Assembly: GCA_945910715.1 (NCBI GenBank)
Contig: CAMDZU010000062.1
Coordinates: 1-7,324 of the forward strand
Origin: an uncultured Clostridia bacterium
Lineage (GTDB): Bacteria; Bacillota; Clostridia; Oscillospirales; Ruminococcaceae
Length of the DNA stretch: 7,324 nucleotides
Direction of reading: 5' to 3'
Shown here: in pieces, positions 1 to 6,515 of the stretch
How positions within the stretch are numbered: position 1 is the stretch's first letter
Layout: each line of letters opens with the position of its first letter
The notes under the pieces: generated by a model
Told to the model about the DNA's origin: nothing
The model's database searches: none
The model's input: only the letters and a program-made list of their open reading frames with translations
Made by a program: the position numbers and the translations under genes

Positions 1-381
1 AAATCAAACAAGTTCTCCGCAGGCGCTCCGACCGCAAAGGAAAAATTCAACGGCGGCGATAAACCCCGTTCCTCTGCCGAAGAAAAGCTGGCGCACACGA
101 AGCTTATTCCCGGCGAGAAGATGGATATGGATAAAGTCCTCGGCAAGGCTGCAGGCGTAGAAACAGACAAGGAAAAACAGGCAGCAATGCCTTTGCTGCA
201 AATGAATCGCCCAATGATAAGGGCGGCGCTCACGGCAGGGACGGCGCCCATGACAAGAGCAATGCTTTTGAACAAGGCGCAAAACTCCAATCGGACGGCG
301 ATTTCACCCAGCTCTGCACAAGCACATTCTCCTCAAGTGCACAGGATAACCTTAATATGTTTGACCTGTCCGAGGGTATGA
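1..381 (+). CDS. 5'-partial piece of a frame-broken hydrophilic protein
   Basis: This frame is open from the first base of the window, so the gene begins upstream. As written it stops at 379-381 (TGA). The first ~58 codons read as a natural, charged, non-membrane protein (KSNKFSAGAPTAKEKF near the start, then KVLGKAAGVETDKEK). After about position 177 the same frame becomes implausible, with Met-rich, rare-codon text. The next frame (0 mod 3) becomes natural there and runs without a stop into the 357-1544 reading frame. I therefore think positions 1 to ~174 are the upstream part of the same protein as 357-1544, separated by a one-base change in the A run at 173-177, and that codons from there to 381 are out of frame. 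There is no signal peptide or membrane helix in the visible part. The function is not recognisable from this piece. Confidence 0.6.
   Translation, partial: KSNKFSAGAPTAKEKFNGGDKPRSSAEEKLAHTKLIPGEKMDMDKVLGKAAGVETDKEKQAAMPLLQMNRPMIRAALTAGTAPMTRAMLLNKAQNSNRTAISPSSAQAHSPQVHRITLICLTCPRV
173..177 (+). other. Probable frameshift point in an A5 run
   Basis: The context is GGAAAAAC. Upstream, natural coding text is in the frame starting at base 1. Downstream it is in the frame starting at base 3. The 137-172 stretch reads badly in the downstream frame (many Arg, no acidic residues) and 181-380 reads badly in the upstream frame, so the switch falls at roughly 165-185, where this A run is the only homopolymer of five. 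One extra A would join the frames as DKEKTGSNAF. Possible causes are a sequencing or assembly deletion, a true inactivating mutation, or programmed -1 slippage. The heptamer is not a classical X XXY YYZ site, so I favour the first two. Confidence 0.65.
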
Positions 382-1544
382 CTTCCTTCGGTACGGCAGA
401 TAAACAAGTCAATATCCCCGAGGGCTTTACCTTCGTACCCGACTTTGTTCCTAAAGACAGGAAGGCGGCCGAGTACAACAAAATGCGTGCACAGAACAAA
501 AAGTTTGCTCCTGTTATCGATATGATGGAGAGAACGAAGGAAAACGGCTTCTATTACAAGAGCAAAAACGGCAAGGCCAGCGTAGGACTTATGAATGCCG
601 CAGGCTTCAACTTTGAAGTGCCTAAGGGCATGGCAATGATACCTCGCATGATGTCTGTCGATCAGGCAAAGAAGTTCTGCGCCGAAAAGGGCAAGGGCGG
701 CGACTTTATGGCTAATTACTACAAGCGAATGGGCGCTCAGCTTGACGGCAAGCAGGGACTTGGCACAAAGAAAATGGCTGATTCCTTCAAGACCCTCCGC
801 AGATCCGGCGCAAGGGGTGTTCACCTTACCCCAAGCGCAGACGGCAAGACCCTTGAATCCGTAAGTATGTTCGACGGCACAAATCTTTATACAAGAAAAA
901 GAGGAGAAACGGGCGGCGGCTCGGCGGCGGCTGAAATGGTAAATGAAATGGGCTTTACGGGCGCAGATAATTTCAGCGCTGCTCCTCTTCAGATAACCTA
1001 TCCCAATTCCGATGAAGTAAGCGGCTCTGCATCCTCCTACTCAGATGTTCAAAGCGTCGGCTCAGGCGGCAGCGCTGCTTCGGATAACGACATTCCCGTA
1101 TTCAGCACTTCACGGGCAGAAAAAATAAACGAATCCTATGCCTTTACGTCGGATATACAGAGCGGCTCCTCCGTTTCGCACACAGGCAATGTTCATAGTG
1201 CGAGAAACACCGAATCCGCAGCCTTTACTTCTGATATTCACAGTCAGAGCGCAGGCGGCTACACCAATTCAGCTTCGGGCGGCACAAGCGGCAGTACAAC
1301 AAGCACACCGACTTCAACCGCAGCAAGCAGTCATAGCTCCAACGCAAGACAGCAGAGTAACAACTATACAAGCGGCAATACAACAACCGCAAGCAATTAC
1401 ACAAGCACGACCCAATCAACCAATAACTCTTCGGGCAGCACAGGCTCGTCGGGCGGAAATAATTCCGCTCCGCCGCCTCCGCCAAAGCCGACTTCACGTC
1501 GGGACAGCAGGAGAAACGGCAATTCACAGTTCAAAGACAACTAA
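357..1544 (+). CDS. Large hydrophilic protein, C-terminal part; candidate tail of a VirB6/TrbL-like channel subunit
   Basis: The first ATG of this frame is at 357, giving 395 aa, but the frame is open back to about 137 with natural hydrophilic text (NDKGGAHGRDGAHDKSNAFEQ just upstream). The ribosome site before 357 is weak (AGGA 10 bases away). This ATG is therefore probably internal, and the true protein continues from 1-177 through a frameshift. Residues 18-40 and 86-108 look like a diverged repeat (VNIPEGFTFVPDF versus FEVPKGMAMIPRM). Residues ~185-370 are rich in Ser, Thr, Asn and Gly, contain a 27-residue-spaced repeat around AFTSDI(Q/H)S, and are probably disordered. A PPPPPKP motif begins at residue 372, followed by a basic end (TSRRDSRRNG). 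No membrane helix is visible. Its place directly before the VirB4-type gene is where some Firmicute elements carry a VirB6/TrbL-type gene with a long hydrophilic tail. That assignment is inference; a cytoplasmic or exported adhesin-like protein is an alternative. Confidence 0.7.
   Translation: MFDLSEGMTSFGTADKQVNIPEGFTFVPDFVPKDRKAAEYNKMRAQNKKFAPVIDMMERTKENGFYYKSKNGKASVGLMNAAGFNFEVPKGMAMIPRMMSVDQAKKFCAEKGKGGDFMANYYKRMGAQLDGKQGLGTKKMADSFKTLRRSGARGVHLTPSADGKTLESVSMFDGTNLYTRKRGETGGGSAAAEMVNEMGFTGADNFSAAPLQITYPNSDEVSGSASSYSDVQSVGSGGSAASDNDIPVFSTSRAEKINESYAFTSDIQSGSSVSHTGNVHSARNTESAAFTSDIHSQSAGGYTNSASGGTSGSTTSTPTSTAASSHSSNARQQSNNYTSGNTTTASNYTSTTQSTNNSSGSTGSSGGNNSAPPPPPKPTSRRDSRRNGNSQFKDN
1131..1241 (+). 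repeat. Two-copy coding repeat, 81-base spacing
   Basis: The first copy starts at 1131 (ESYAFTSDIQSGS) and the second at 1212 (ESAAFTSDIHSQS). They are exactly 81 bases, or 27 codons, apart. Synonymous differences (ACG TCG versus ACT TCT) show an old duplication, or convergent low-complexity sequence, rather than a recent copy. It marks the start of the repetitive Ser/Thr-rich tail of the protein encoded by 357-1544. Confidence 0.55.
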
Positions 1545-1557
1545 TGCTGATTTTCAA

Positions 1558-1586
1558 TCTCCTTATAGACAAAATCTATAAGGAGA
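1558..1586 (+). promoter_or_regulatory. Perfect 12-bp intergenic stem-loop
   Basis: Arm 1558-1569 (TCTCCTTATAGA) pairs perfectly with arm 1575-1586 (TCTATAAGGAGA) around the five-base loop CAAAA. It starts 14 bases after the stop codon at 1542-1544 and ends 76 bases before the ATPase start. No T run follows on either strand, so it does not fit a standard rho-independent terminator. The 3' arm contains AAGGAG, but no start codon lies at a usable distance. It could limit or protect read-through mRNA, mark an RNA processing site, or be a dyad operator. The symmetry is certain; the role is inferred. Confidence 0.6.
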
Positions 1587-1644
1587 GCCGCCCCAAAGAC
1601 GGCAAGTCAGAATCTGCGGCTTTGACTAAAACAGTATAACAATC

Positions 1645-1653
1645 AGGAAAGGA
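1645..1653 (+). promoter_or_regulatory. Ribosome binding site deciding the ATPase start
   Basis: AGGAAAGGA lies nine bases before ATG 1663. A nearer ATG at 1656-1658 is in a different frame and soon meets a stop, so 1663 is the supported start. Confidence 0.75.
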
Positions 1654-1662
1654 CAATGTCCC

Positions 1663-4347
1663 ATGCGAATCATACCGAAAAAAACCAAAGTCATGACCGA
1701 GCTTTTCAAGGGCGTTTCCATTGTCGATGTGGCAATCGGACTTTTCGGCGCTCTTATAGCCGTTGCGCTTATTACCTCAAATATTCCGTACAGCGGATGG
1801 CTTGCTTTGCTTGATGTGGTTATTTTTGTGGTGCTTATTATGCCACTTGACGACGAAAAGGTGTATATGCTTCTGTTTCACGGCATAAGACATCTTGCTC
1901 AGCCCTCGGTGATTACTGACAGCAAAGGCAAAAACTCGGTAGGCGTAAAGGACATTACTCCTTTCGAGGGCTTTGACGGGGATTTAATCAACTACGGCGT
2001 TTACTACGGCGCAGTTATCGAAATTCCCTCAATCGAGTTCAGATTTCTTTCCGAAAGTCGGCAGAACACTATGATAGACCGAGTTCTCGGCGCAGTAATA
2101 AGAACAGTTTCCGCAGACCAGACAGGCGCTCTTGTAAAAATTGACCGCCCCATTATTTATGACAGCTTTATCGAAAGCGAAAAACAGAAAATGGAGGAGC
2201 TTAAGCAGGCCTTTGTCAGAGGACTTATCGACGAGGAGGAGCTTACAGTCCGTATAGGAATTATCCACGACAGAATTTCTGATATTGAAAAAATCAACAA
2301 CGTTGATAAGGTTTACCGTTCCTTCCATTATCTTGTTTTCTTTGAAAAGAAAAAGCAGATTCTGGAGGAACAGGTGAGAGGCGCCGTTGCACAGCTTATA
2401 TCGGGCGGACTTGACGTTCACAGACTCAATCAGAAGGAGCTGGCGGTTTTCCTCAAATACCAGTACACACAGGTGTTTGACGAGCGTGAAATTGATTTAC
2501 TGACTCCCGATCAGTATATGGACTGGATTTTGCCCAAAAAGGTTGAGTTCACTTCAAGAATGGTTAAGTACGACGGGCTTATTACCCATACGCTGAAAAT
2601 ATCCGACTATCCCCAGTTTGTAACAAACGCCTGGGGTTATCGGCTGTTCAATATGCCCAACACAAGGGGGGTAATGAAGTTCAAGCCTGTTGACCGCTAT
2701 CAGTCAATACGCAGAATCGACCGTGCCATTGACGAGCTGAGAGGGCAGAGCGGCGAAACGGGAAAGACCTCGAAGCTTATGGAATTAGGAGAGCATATTG
2801 ACAGCCTTTCCGAGCTGCTTGCACTGCTCCAGAGCGAAAACGAAACCCTTTTCGACACCAACACCTACGTTACAATTTACGACTACGAGCTTACCCAGCG
2901 TTATAAGGATATGAGCGAGGGCAAAAAGGTTACCTCCTCTGCGCAGTACACCTCCCTTAAAAAGAGAATCAAGCGCACTCTTGCGGAAAACAGCTTCAAG
3001 ACCCAGGACCTGTTTATGCAGACCTTTGAAACCTACGCAAGCTCCCATATTTCCGCCTACGACTGCTTTACATCAAAGAGCAGAGGTATTCACTCCTCCT
3101 CAATTGCGGCGGTATTCCCCTTTGTTTACCCCGACCTTCTTGACGAGGGCGGCGTAAGCTTCGGCACAAGCAACGGCACTCCTATTTTTGTCAACTTCTT
3201 CAAGCGTGACAGCGAGCGTGTAAACTCCAATATGGCGGTTATCGGTAAATCAGGCTCGGGTAAATCCTATGCCACCAAAACAATACTCTCCAACTTAGCC
3301 GCCGACAACAGCAAGGTGTTTATCCTCGACCCCGAAAACGAATACGGCGCACTTGCACGAAATCTTAACGGCAAGGTAATCGACGTGGGCAAGGCGACTG
3401 AGGGCAATCTGAACCCATTCCACATTATCACCAGCGCCGCTGACGAGGAGGACGGAGAAAACTCCAACAGCTTCAACGCTCACCTGCAGTTCCTTGAGGA
3501 ATTTTTCAGGCAGATTCTACCTAACGTTGACAACGACGCAATGGAGTATCTGAACAATATTTTCGTGCGGCTTTATTCCGAAAAGGGCATTGACGCAGAC
3601 ACTGACCTTTCACAGCTTACCGCCGAGGATTACCCCATTTTCGACGATCTGTACGATAAAATTCTTATTGACTTCCAGATGACCAGCAGCGAATATCTGA
3701 AGAAAAATCTCCGTATTCTGCTGAACTATATTTCCAAGTTTGCCAACGGCGGAAGAAACTCCCATTTGTGGAATCACGCCGCTTCAATCGACACAAAGGA
3801 AAACTTCATTGTGTTCAACTTCCAGTCCCTCCTTGCCAACAAGAACAACGTTATTGCCAACGCACAGATGCTGCTTGTTCTCAAATGGCTTGACAACGAA
3901 ATCATCAAGAACAGGGACTACAACATAAAGCACCACGCAAGCAGAAAAATCGTTATCGTTATAGACGAGGCGCACGTTTTTATCGACGAAAAGTACCCCA
4001 TTGCCCTCGACTTTATGTTCCAGCTTGCAAAGCGTATCCGTAAGTACAACGGTATGCAGATTATCATTACCCAGAACGTAAAGGACTTTGTAGGCACAGA
4101 GGAAATTGCCAGAAAATCAACGGCTATTATCAACGCCTGCCAGTATTCCTTTATTTTCCCTCTTGCACCAAACGATATGCACGACCTTTGCCGCCTTTAC
4201 GAAAAAGCAGGCGCAATCAACGAAAGCGAACAGGAGCAGATTGTCAGCAACCCACGAGGCAGAGCCTTTGTTGTTACCTCTCCCACAAACCGCACCTGCG
4301 TGGATATTGTGGCAAACGGCGATGTGGAAAGGCTGTTCACAGAATGA
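1663..4347 (+). CDS. VirB4-type conjugation ATPase with N-terminal PrgI/VirB3-like membrane domain
   Basis: This is an 894-aa protein, complete at both ends. Residues 1-80 start with a basic IIPKKTK segment and hold two hydrophobic helices (about 18-38 and 45-62) followed by DDEKVYMLL, the layout of PrgI/VirB3 proteins. Residues ~100-510 match the general form of the VirB4 N-terminal region, with a charged helical stretch at about 170-235. The C-terminal ATPase has Walker A GKSGSGKS (528-535, K534), the LDPENEY motif (D556-E558), Walker B IVIVIDEAH (D768, E769) and the ITQN motif (Q804), all intact. VirB4 proteins are hexameric ATPases at the inner face of type IV secretion channels and drive assembly and substrate transfer. 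VirB3 and VirB4 are partners, and fusions are known in other lineages. The gene probably heads, or is inside, an operon with the four following genes. FtsK/HerA-type relatives are less likely given the length and the N-terminal domain. Confidence 0.93.
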   Translation: MRIIPKKTKVMTELFKGVSIVDVAIGLFGALIAVALITSNIPYSGWLALLDVVIFVVLIMPLDDEKVYMLLFHGIRHLAQPSVITDSKGKNSVGVKDITPFEGFDGDLINYGVYYGAVIEIPSIEFRFLSESRQNTMIDRVLGAVIRTVSADQTGALVKIDRPIIYDSFIESEKQKMEELKQAFVRGLIDEEELTVRIGIIHDRISDIEKINNVDKVYRSFHYLVFFEKKKQILEEQVRGAVAQLISGGLDVHRLNQKELAVFLKYQYTQVFDEREIDLLTPDQYMDWILPKKVEFTSRMVKYDGLITHTLKISDYPQFVTNAWGYRLFNMPNTRGVMKFKPVDRYQSIRRIDRAIDELRGQSGETGKTSKLMELGEHIDSLSELLALLQSENETLFDTNTYVTIYDYELTQRYKDMSEGKKVTSSAQYTSLKKRIKRTLAENSFKTQDLFMQTFETYASSHISAYDCFTSKSRGIHSSSIAAVFPFVYPDLLDEGGVSFGTSNGTPIFVNFFKRDSERVNSNMAVIGKSGSGKSYATKTILSNLAADNSKVFILDPENEYGALARNLNGKVIDVGKATEGNLNPFHIITSAADEEDGENSNSFNAHLQFLEEFFRQILPNVDNDAMEYLNNIFVRLYSEKGIDADTDLSQLTAEDYPIFDDLYDKILIDFQMTSSEYLKKNLRILLNYISKFANGGRNSHLWNHAASIDTKENFIVFNFQSLLANKNNVIANAQMLLVLKWLDNEIIKNRDYNIKHHASRKIVIVIDEAHVFIDEKYPIALDFMFQLAKRIRKYNGMQIIITQNVKDFVGTEEIARKSTAIINACQYSFIFPLAPNDMHDLCRLYEKAGAINESEQEQIVSNPRGRAFVVTSPTNRTCVDIVANGDVERLFTE

Positions 4348-5003
4348 AAAGACTTATTGCAGCAGCGGCGCTTTTGTGCGCTGTTATGTGCTTTTCCGCC
4401 TGCTCGGCGGAAAATCCCCTGCCAACAGAGCTGAAAATAGCGGTGCTGTCGGATAACAGCGAAAAAATCTATGCACAGAACGTTGAATACGCAAAGAGAA
4501 CGGCGGAAAAGACAGGGCTGCCCTATACTGTTGTGGAATGCGGCACGGATTATGAGATAATGGAGCTGCTGGGCACAGGGGGAGCGGATTTCGCAGTTCC
4601 CACCGTACAGCGCACCAATCAGATAGGCTCGGACTATCTCGTTACCGTGCCCTATATGACGGTCAATATGTGCGTCGTTTACAGCGGCAGCAGCTTTAAG
4701 TACAACAAAGCCGACTTTGATTCAGCCAATACCGCAGTTTCGGCGGATTTTTCGGAGCTTACAAACGAGAATAAGGGAGAATATCCCCTTATGAGCAAAA
4801 ACGACGCTGTAAACGCACTTAAAAGCGGACAGATAAACGCTTATTTCTGCACTGCGGAAACGGCGGCGGAAATCAGCGAAAACGGCGAATACAAAGCAAA
4901 CGTACTGTATGACGCAGAGACGCAGAATTATGTTTTCGCCGTAAAAAAAGGCAGAAACAGCCTTAAAGCCTTGCTTGACGAGGCAATATACAAGCTAAAT
5001 TAA
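4344..5003 (+). CDS. Small lipoprotein resembling a type 2 periplasmic-binding (SBP_bac_3-like) domain
   Basis: The product is 219 aa. Its ATG overlaps the ATPase stop as ATGA (4344-4347), which implies translational coupling; a GGAAAGG lies 11 bases upstream. The frame is open further back (ATG 4188), but that part lies inside the ATPase gene, whereas starting at 4344 gives a textbook lipoprotein signal: MKRL, a hydrophobic core, then FSAC with the lipid-bearing C20. The mature part begins like a solute-binding protein (ELKIAVLSDN, 29-38). It continues with ELLGTGGADFAVP (74-86), LVTVPYMTV (99-107), KNDAVNALKSGQINAYF (152-168) and a final YVFAVKKG segment with LKALLDEAIYKLN. These are the pattern positions of amino-acid-binding PBP2 domains, but it is shorter than the usual ~250-280 aa, and no ABC permease or ATPase is nearby. 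A role in surface sensing, exclusion or channel support is inferred. The lipoprotein call is firm; the fold is likely. Confidence 0.85.
   Translation: MKRLIAAAALLCAVMCFSACSAENPLPTELKIAVLSDNSEKIYAQNVEYAKRTAEKTGLPYTVVECGTDYEIMELLGTGGADFAVPTVQRTNQIGSDYLVTVPYMTVNMCVVYSGSSFKYNKADFDSANTAVSADFSELTNENKGEYPLMSKNDAVNALKSGQINAYFCTAETAAEISENGEYKANVLYDAETQNYVFAVKKGRNSLKALLDEAIYKLN
4392..4414 (+). repeat. Perfect 9-bp inverted repeat inside the lipobox codons
   Basis: TTTTCCGCC (4392-4400) and GGCGGAAAA (4406-4414) pair fully around the loop TGCTC. The repeat covers codons 17-24 of the lipoprotein gene, including the lipobox Ser-Ala-Cys, about 48 bases after the start codon. It could form a strong mRNA hairpin early in the gene, but codon choice for FSACSAEN could also produce it by chance. 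Confidence 0.5.
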
Positions 5004-5022
5004 AATTGCAGAGGACAGAACT

Positions 5023-5280
5023 ATGGCATATTTTGACAGTCCAAAAAACAGAGCCTTCTGGGAAAAAGAGCTTGAAGGTCTGAGAAAGCAGCGTGCCGCT
5101 TATCAGAACGGCGAAATTGACCGGGAAATTCAGACGAAGGCTCCCGAAATGAGCAACGGATATATCTGCGAGGAAATAACCTTTGAGCAGCTTAACGAGG
5201 AGGTTTTCGGCAAAAAGACAGAGGTGCTTTACAAGCCGCCTCAGAAAACATTGCAGAGGGAGCTTCAGCATGAGATGTAA
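5023..5280 (+). CDS. 85-aa charged cytoplasmic protein of unknown function
   Basis: It starts with ATG seven bases after AGAGGA (5010-5015) and 19 bases after the lipoprotein stop. The product is rich in Glu, Lys, Arg and Gln, with no signal peptide and no membrane helix. The first ~35 residues (MAYFDSPKNRAFWEKELEGL, then RKQRAAYQNGE) look like one amphipathic, possibly coiled-coil helix. A second acidic segment (EEITFEQLNEEVFGKK) follows, then a basic end (PPQKTLQREL). I do not recognise the family. Being placed between two exported-protein genes and overlapping the next one, it is probably a co-translated small accessory of the secretion module, for instance a cytoplasmic adaptor or chaperone. 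That role is inferred only from position. Good initiation signals and tight packing support it as real despite its length. Confidence 0.75.
   Translation: MAYFDSPKNRAFWEKELEGLRKQRAAYQNGEIDREIQTKAPEMSNGYICEEITFEQLNEEVFGKKTEVLYKPPQKTLQRELQHEM
5255..5262 (+). promoter_or_regulatory. Ribosome binding site inside the 85-aa gene
   Basis: AGAGGGAG lies seven bases before ATG 5270, within the last codons of the preceding gene. It selects 5270 over the in-frame upstream ATG at 5183, which would add 29 residues ahead of an obvious signal peptide. Confidence 0.75.
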
Positions 5281-6499
5281 GCCATTTGCGGTTTTAGCGT
5301 CCTTTGCCGTTGGTCTTGCGCTTTCCGTAAGCGTTTCCGCCGAAACGGAGGTTGAAAGGTCCGACCTTTACGAAAGCGGAACGGAGATTACTTCCGCAAC
5401 AACAGGGGCTGAGATTTCAGACCTTTACGAAAATGATACGACTGATTCAGCCGACAGCGGCGACTTTTTCTACGACAGCGAAACGGAGCTGTACCGATAC
5501 GAGTTTGAAAACGGCGAAAAGCTTTTTGCCACCTCGCCCCTTTCAACAGGCAGGGAAGTTTCCTATATGTGGCTCAGCTGGAGCGAAAACGTTGAGGTAA
5601 TCGTTCTGTTAAACGAAAGGGACGCAGGCTTCACCAAGGGCGAAATGATTACCGAAAGCGGAAATTACAGCGTTTATGCCGTTTCGGGCGGTGAAACAAA
5701 GCAGTTCGGTTTTACCGTAAAATCGGGTGTTTCCGTTACCGATTCACGCTTTCAGGGCAAGCTCACAGACGGGCTTTTTTCCGCCGAGGGCATTTCCTCA
5801 AACGTACTTGACGGAGAAACAATCACCTTTCCTGCCGAAATAACCGCCGACAGCGATTATATCTGTTCCGTGAACCAGAACGGCTCTACCCGTACGTTAA
5901 GCGGAAAAATGTTTTTTGCCGAGGACGGAGCGTACAATATTACCTTTACCGATGTAGCCAGCGGCAGAATTTGCCGTCTTTCCTTTGTAGTAACGCAGAA
6001 GGCGTCCTCAAAGGCGGAGCTTTTTACTGCGCCGATAGGCTTTGAAATAACCTCCGCAACCCTTGACGGAGAGGAAATACCTGCGGCAAAGACCCTTGTC
6101 CTTGACCGTGACGGAGAGTATGCAATGACCTACTCCAACGGGGAAGTCACAAGGACCATGACCTTTACAAGGGATACCAAAGCCCCAAAGCTTTATTTTA
6201 ACGGAACTCAGGAAATCACCTTCAGAGAGCCTGTTAAAATAACCGCAGACGGGGAGTGCAAATACGAAATTCTCAAGGACGGCTTTGTTTACGATATGTA
6301 CGACAATACCCTTTCCGCCTCGGGAATTTACAGAGTTACCGCTACGGACAATGCGGGAAATTCCGTTACAAGACGGGTTATTATCGAGGCAAAATCGGGC
6401 ATCGCCCCAATGGGAATAATTATCAGCTGCGCCGCCGTGCTGGCGGTAATCGTAGGCTATTTCATCTATCACAAGACCCATCCTCTGAGAGTAAAGTAA
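5270..6499 (+). CDS. Secreted Ig-like protein with C-terminal membrane anchor
   Basis: The product is 409 aa and its start overlaps the preceding gene by 11 bases. Residues 1-24 form a signal peptide (basic start, hydrophobic core, cleavage after SVSA). The mature start is acidic, with a short duplicated motif SDLYESGT (31-38) and SDLYENDT (50-57). The body consists of several beta-rich segments of bacterial Ig-like character. The clearest is at ~302-374, which begins DTKAPKLYFNG and ends YRVTATDNAGNSVTRRV, the typical ending of Ig-like repeats in surface proteins. Residues ~381-400 (GIIISCAAVLAVIVGYFIY) are a membrane helix with a short basic tail inside (HKTHPLRVK). There is no LPXTG sorting motif. 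The topology is therefore outside with a single C-terminal anchor. The protein probably extends from the membrane into the wall, as an adhesive or scaffold part of the transfer apparatus (inferred). Confidence 0.87.
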   Translation: MRCKPFAVLASFAVGLALSVSVSAETEVERSDLYESGTEITSATTGAEISDLYENDTTDSADSGDFFYDSETELYRYEFENGEKLFATSPLSTGREVSYMWLSWSENVEVIVLLNERDAGFTKGEMITESGNYSVYAVSGGETKQFGFTVKSGVSVTDSRFQGKLTDGLFSAEGISSNVLDGETITFPAEITADSDYICSVNQNGSTRTLSGKMFFAEDGAYNITFTDVASGRICRLSFVVTQKASSKAELFTAPIGFEITSATLDGEEIPAAKTLVLDRDGEYAMTYSNGEVTRTMTFTRDTKAPKLYFNGTQEITFREPVKITADGECKYEILKDGFVYDMYDNTLSASGIYRVTATDNAGNSVTRRVIIEAKSGIAPMGIIISCAAVLAVIVGYFIYHKTHPLRVK

Positions 6500-6515
6500 C
6501 CGAAAGGAGAAAGCT

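Noticed and set aside
172..178. Classical programmed -1 slippage heptamer
   Set aside because: G GAA AAA does not meet the X XXY YYZ pattern and I see no obvious downstream stimulatory stem, so an indel is the simpler reading.
333..824. 163-codon open frame on the - strand
   Set aside because: It lies opposite a well-supported + strand coding region, has no ribosome site worth noting, and its Cys/His/Leu-rich text is typical of an antisense shadow.
1138..1581. 147-codon + strand open frame overlapping the Ser/Thr-rich tail
   Set aside because: The low-complexity A/C-rich tail keeps another frame free of stops. Its Gln/Ala/Arg-rich product and lack of initiation signals mark it as a shadow.
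1558..1600. Rho-independent terminator after the upstream gene
   Set aside because: The stem is strong, but it is followed by GCCGCCCC on the + strand and has no T run on the - strand.
1622..1640. TTGACT and TATAAC as a promoter for the ATPase gene
   Set aside because: The two boxes are only seven bases apart, far from the usual ~17, and no better-spaced partner is present for either.
4188..4343. Upstream start for the first lipoprotein, inside the ATPase gene
   Set aside because: It would put 52 basic residues before a perfect lipoprotein signal peptide. The ATGA-coupled start at 4344 explains the data better.
5183..5269. Upstream start for the Ig-like protein
   Set aside because: It would bury the signal peptide behind 29 residues, whereas AGAGGGAG is correctly spaced for ATG 5270.
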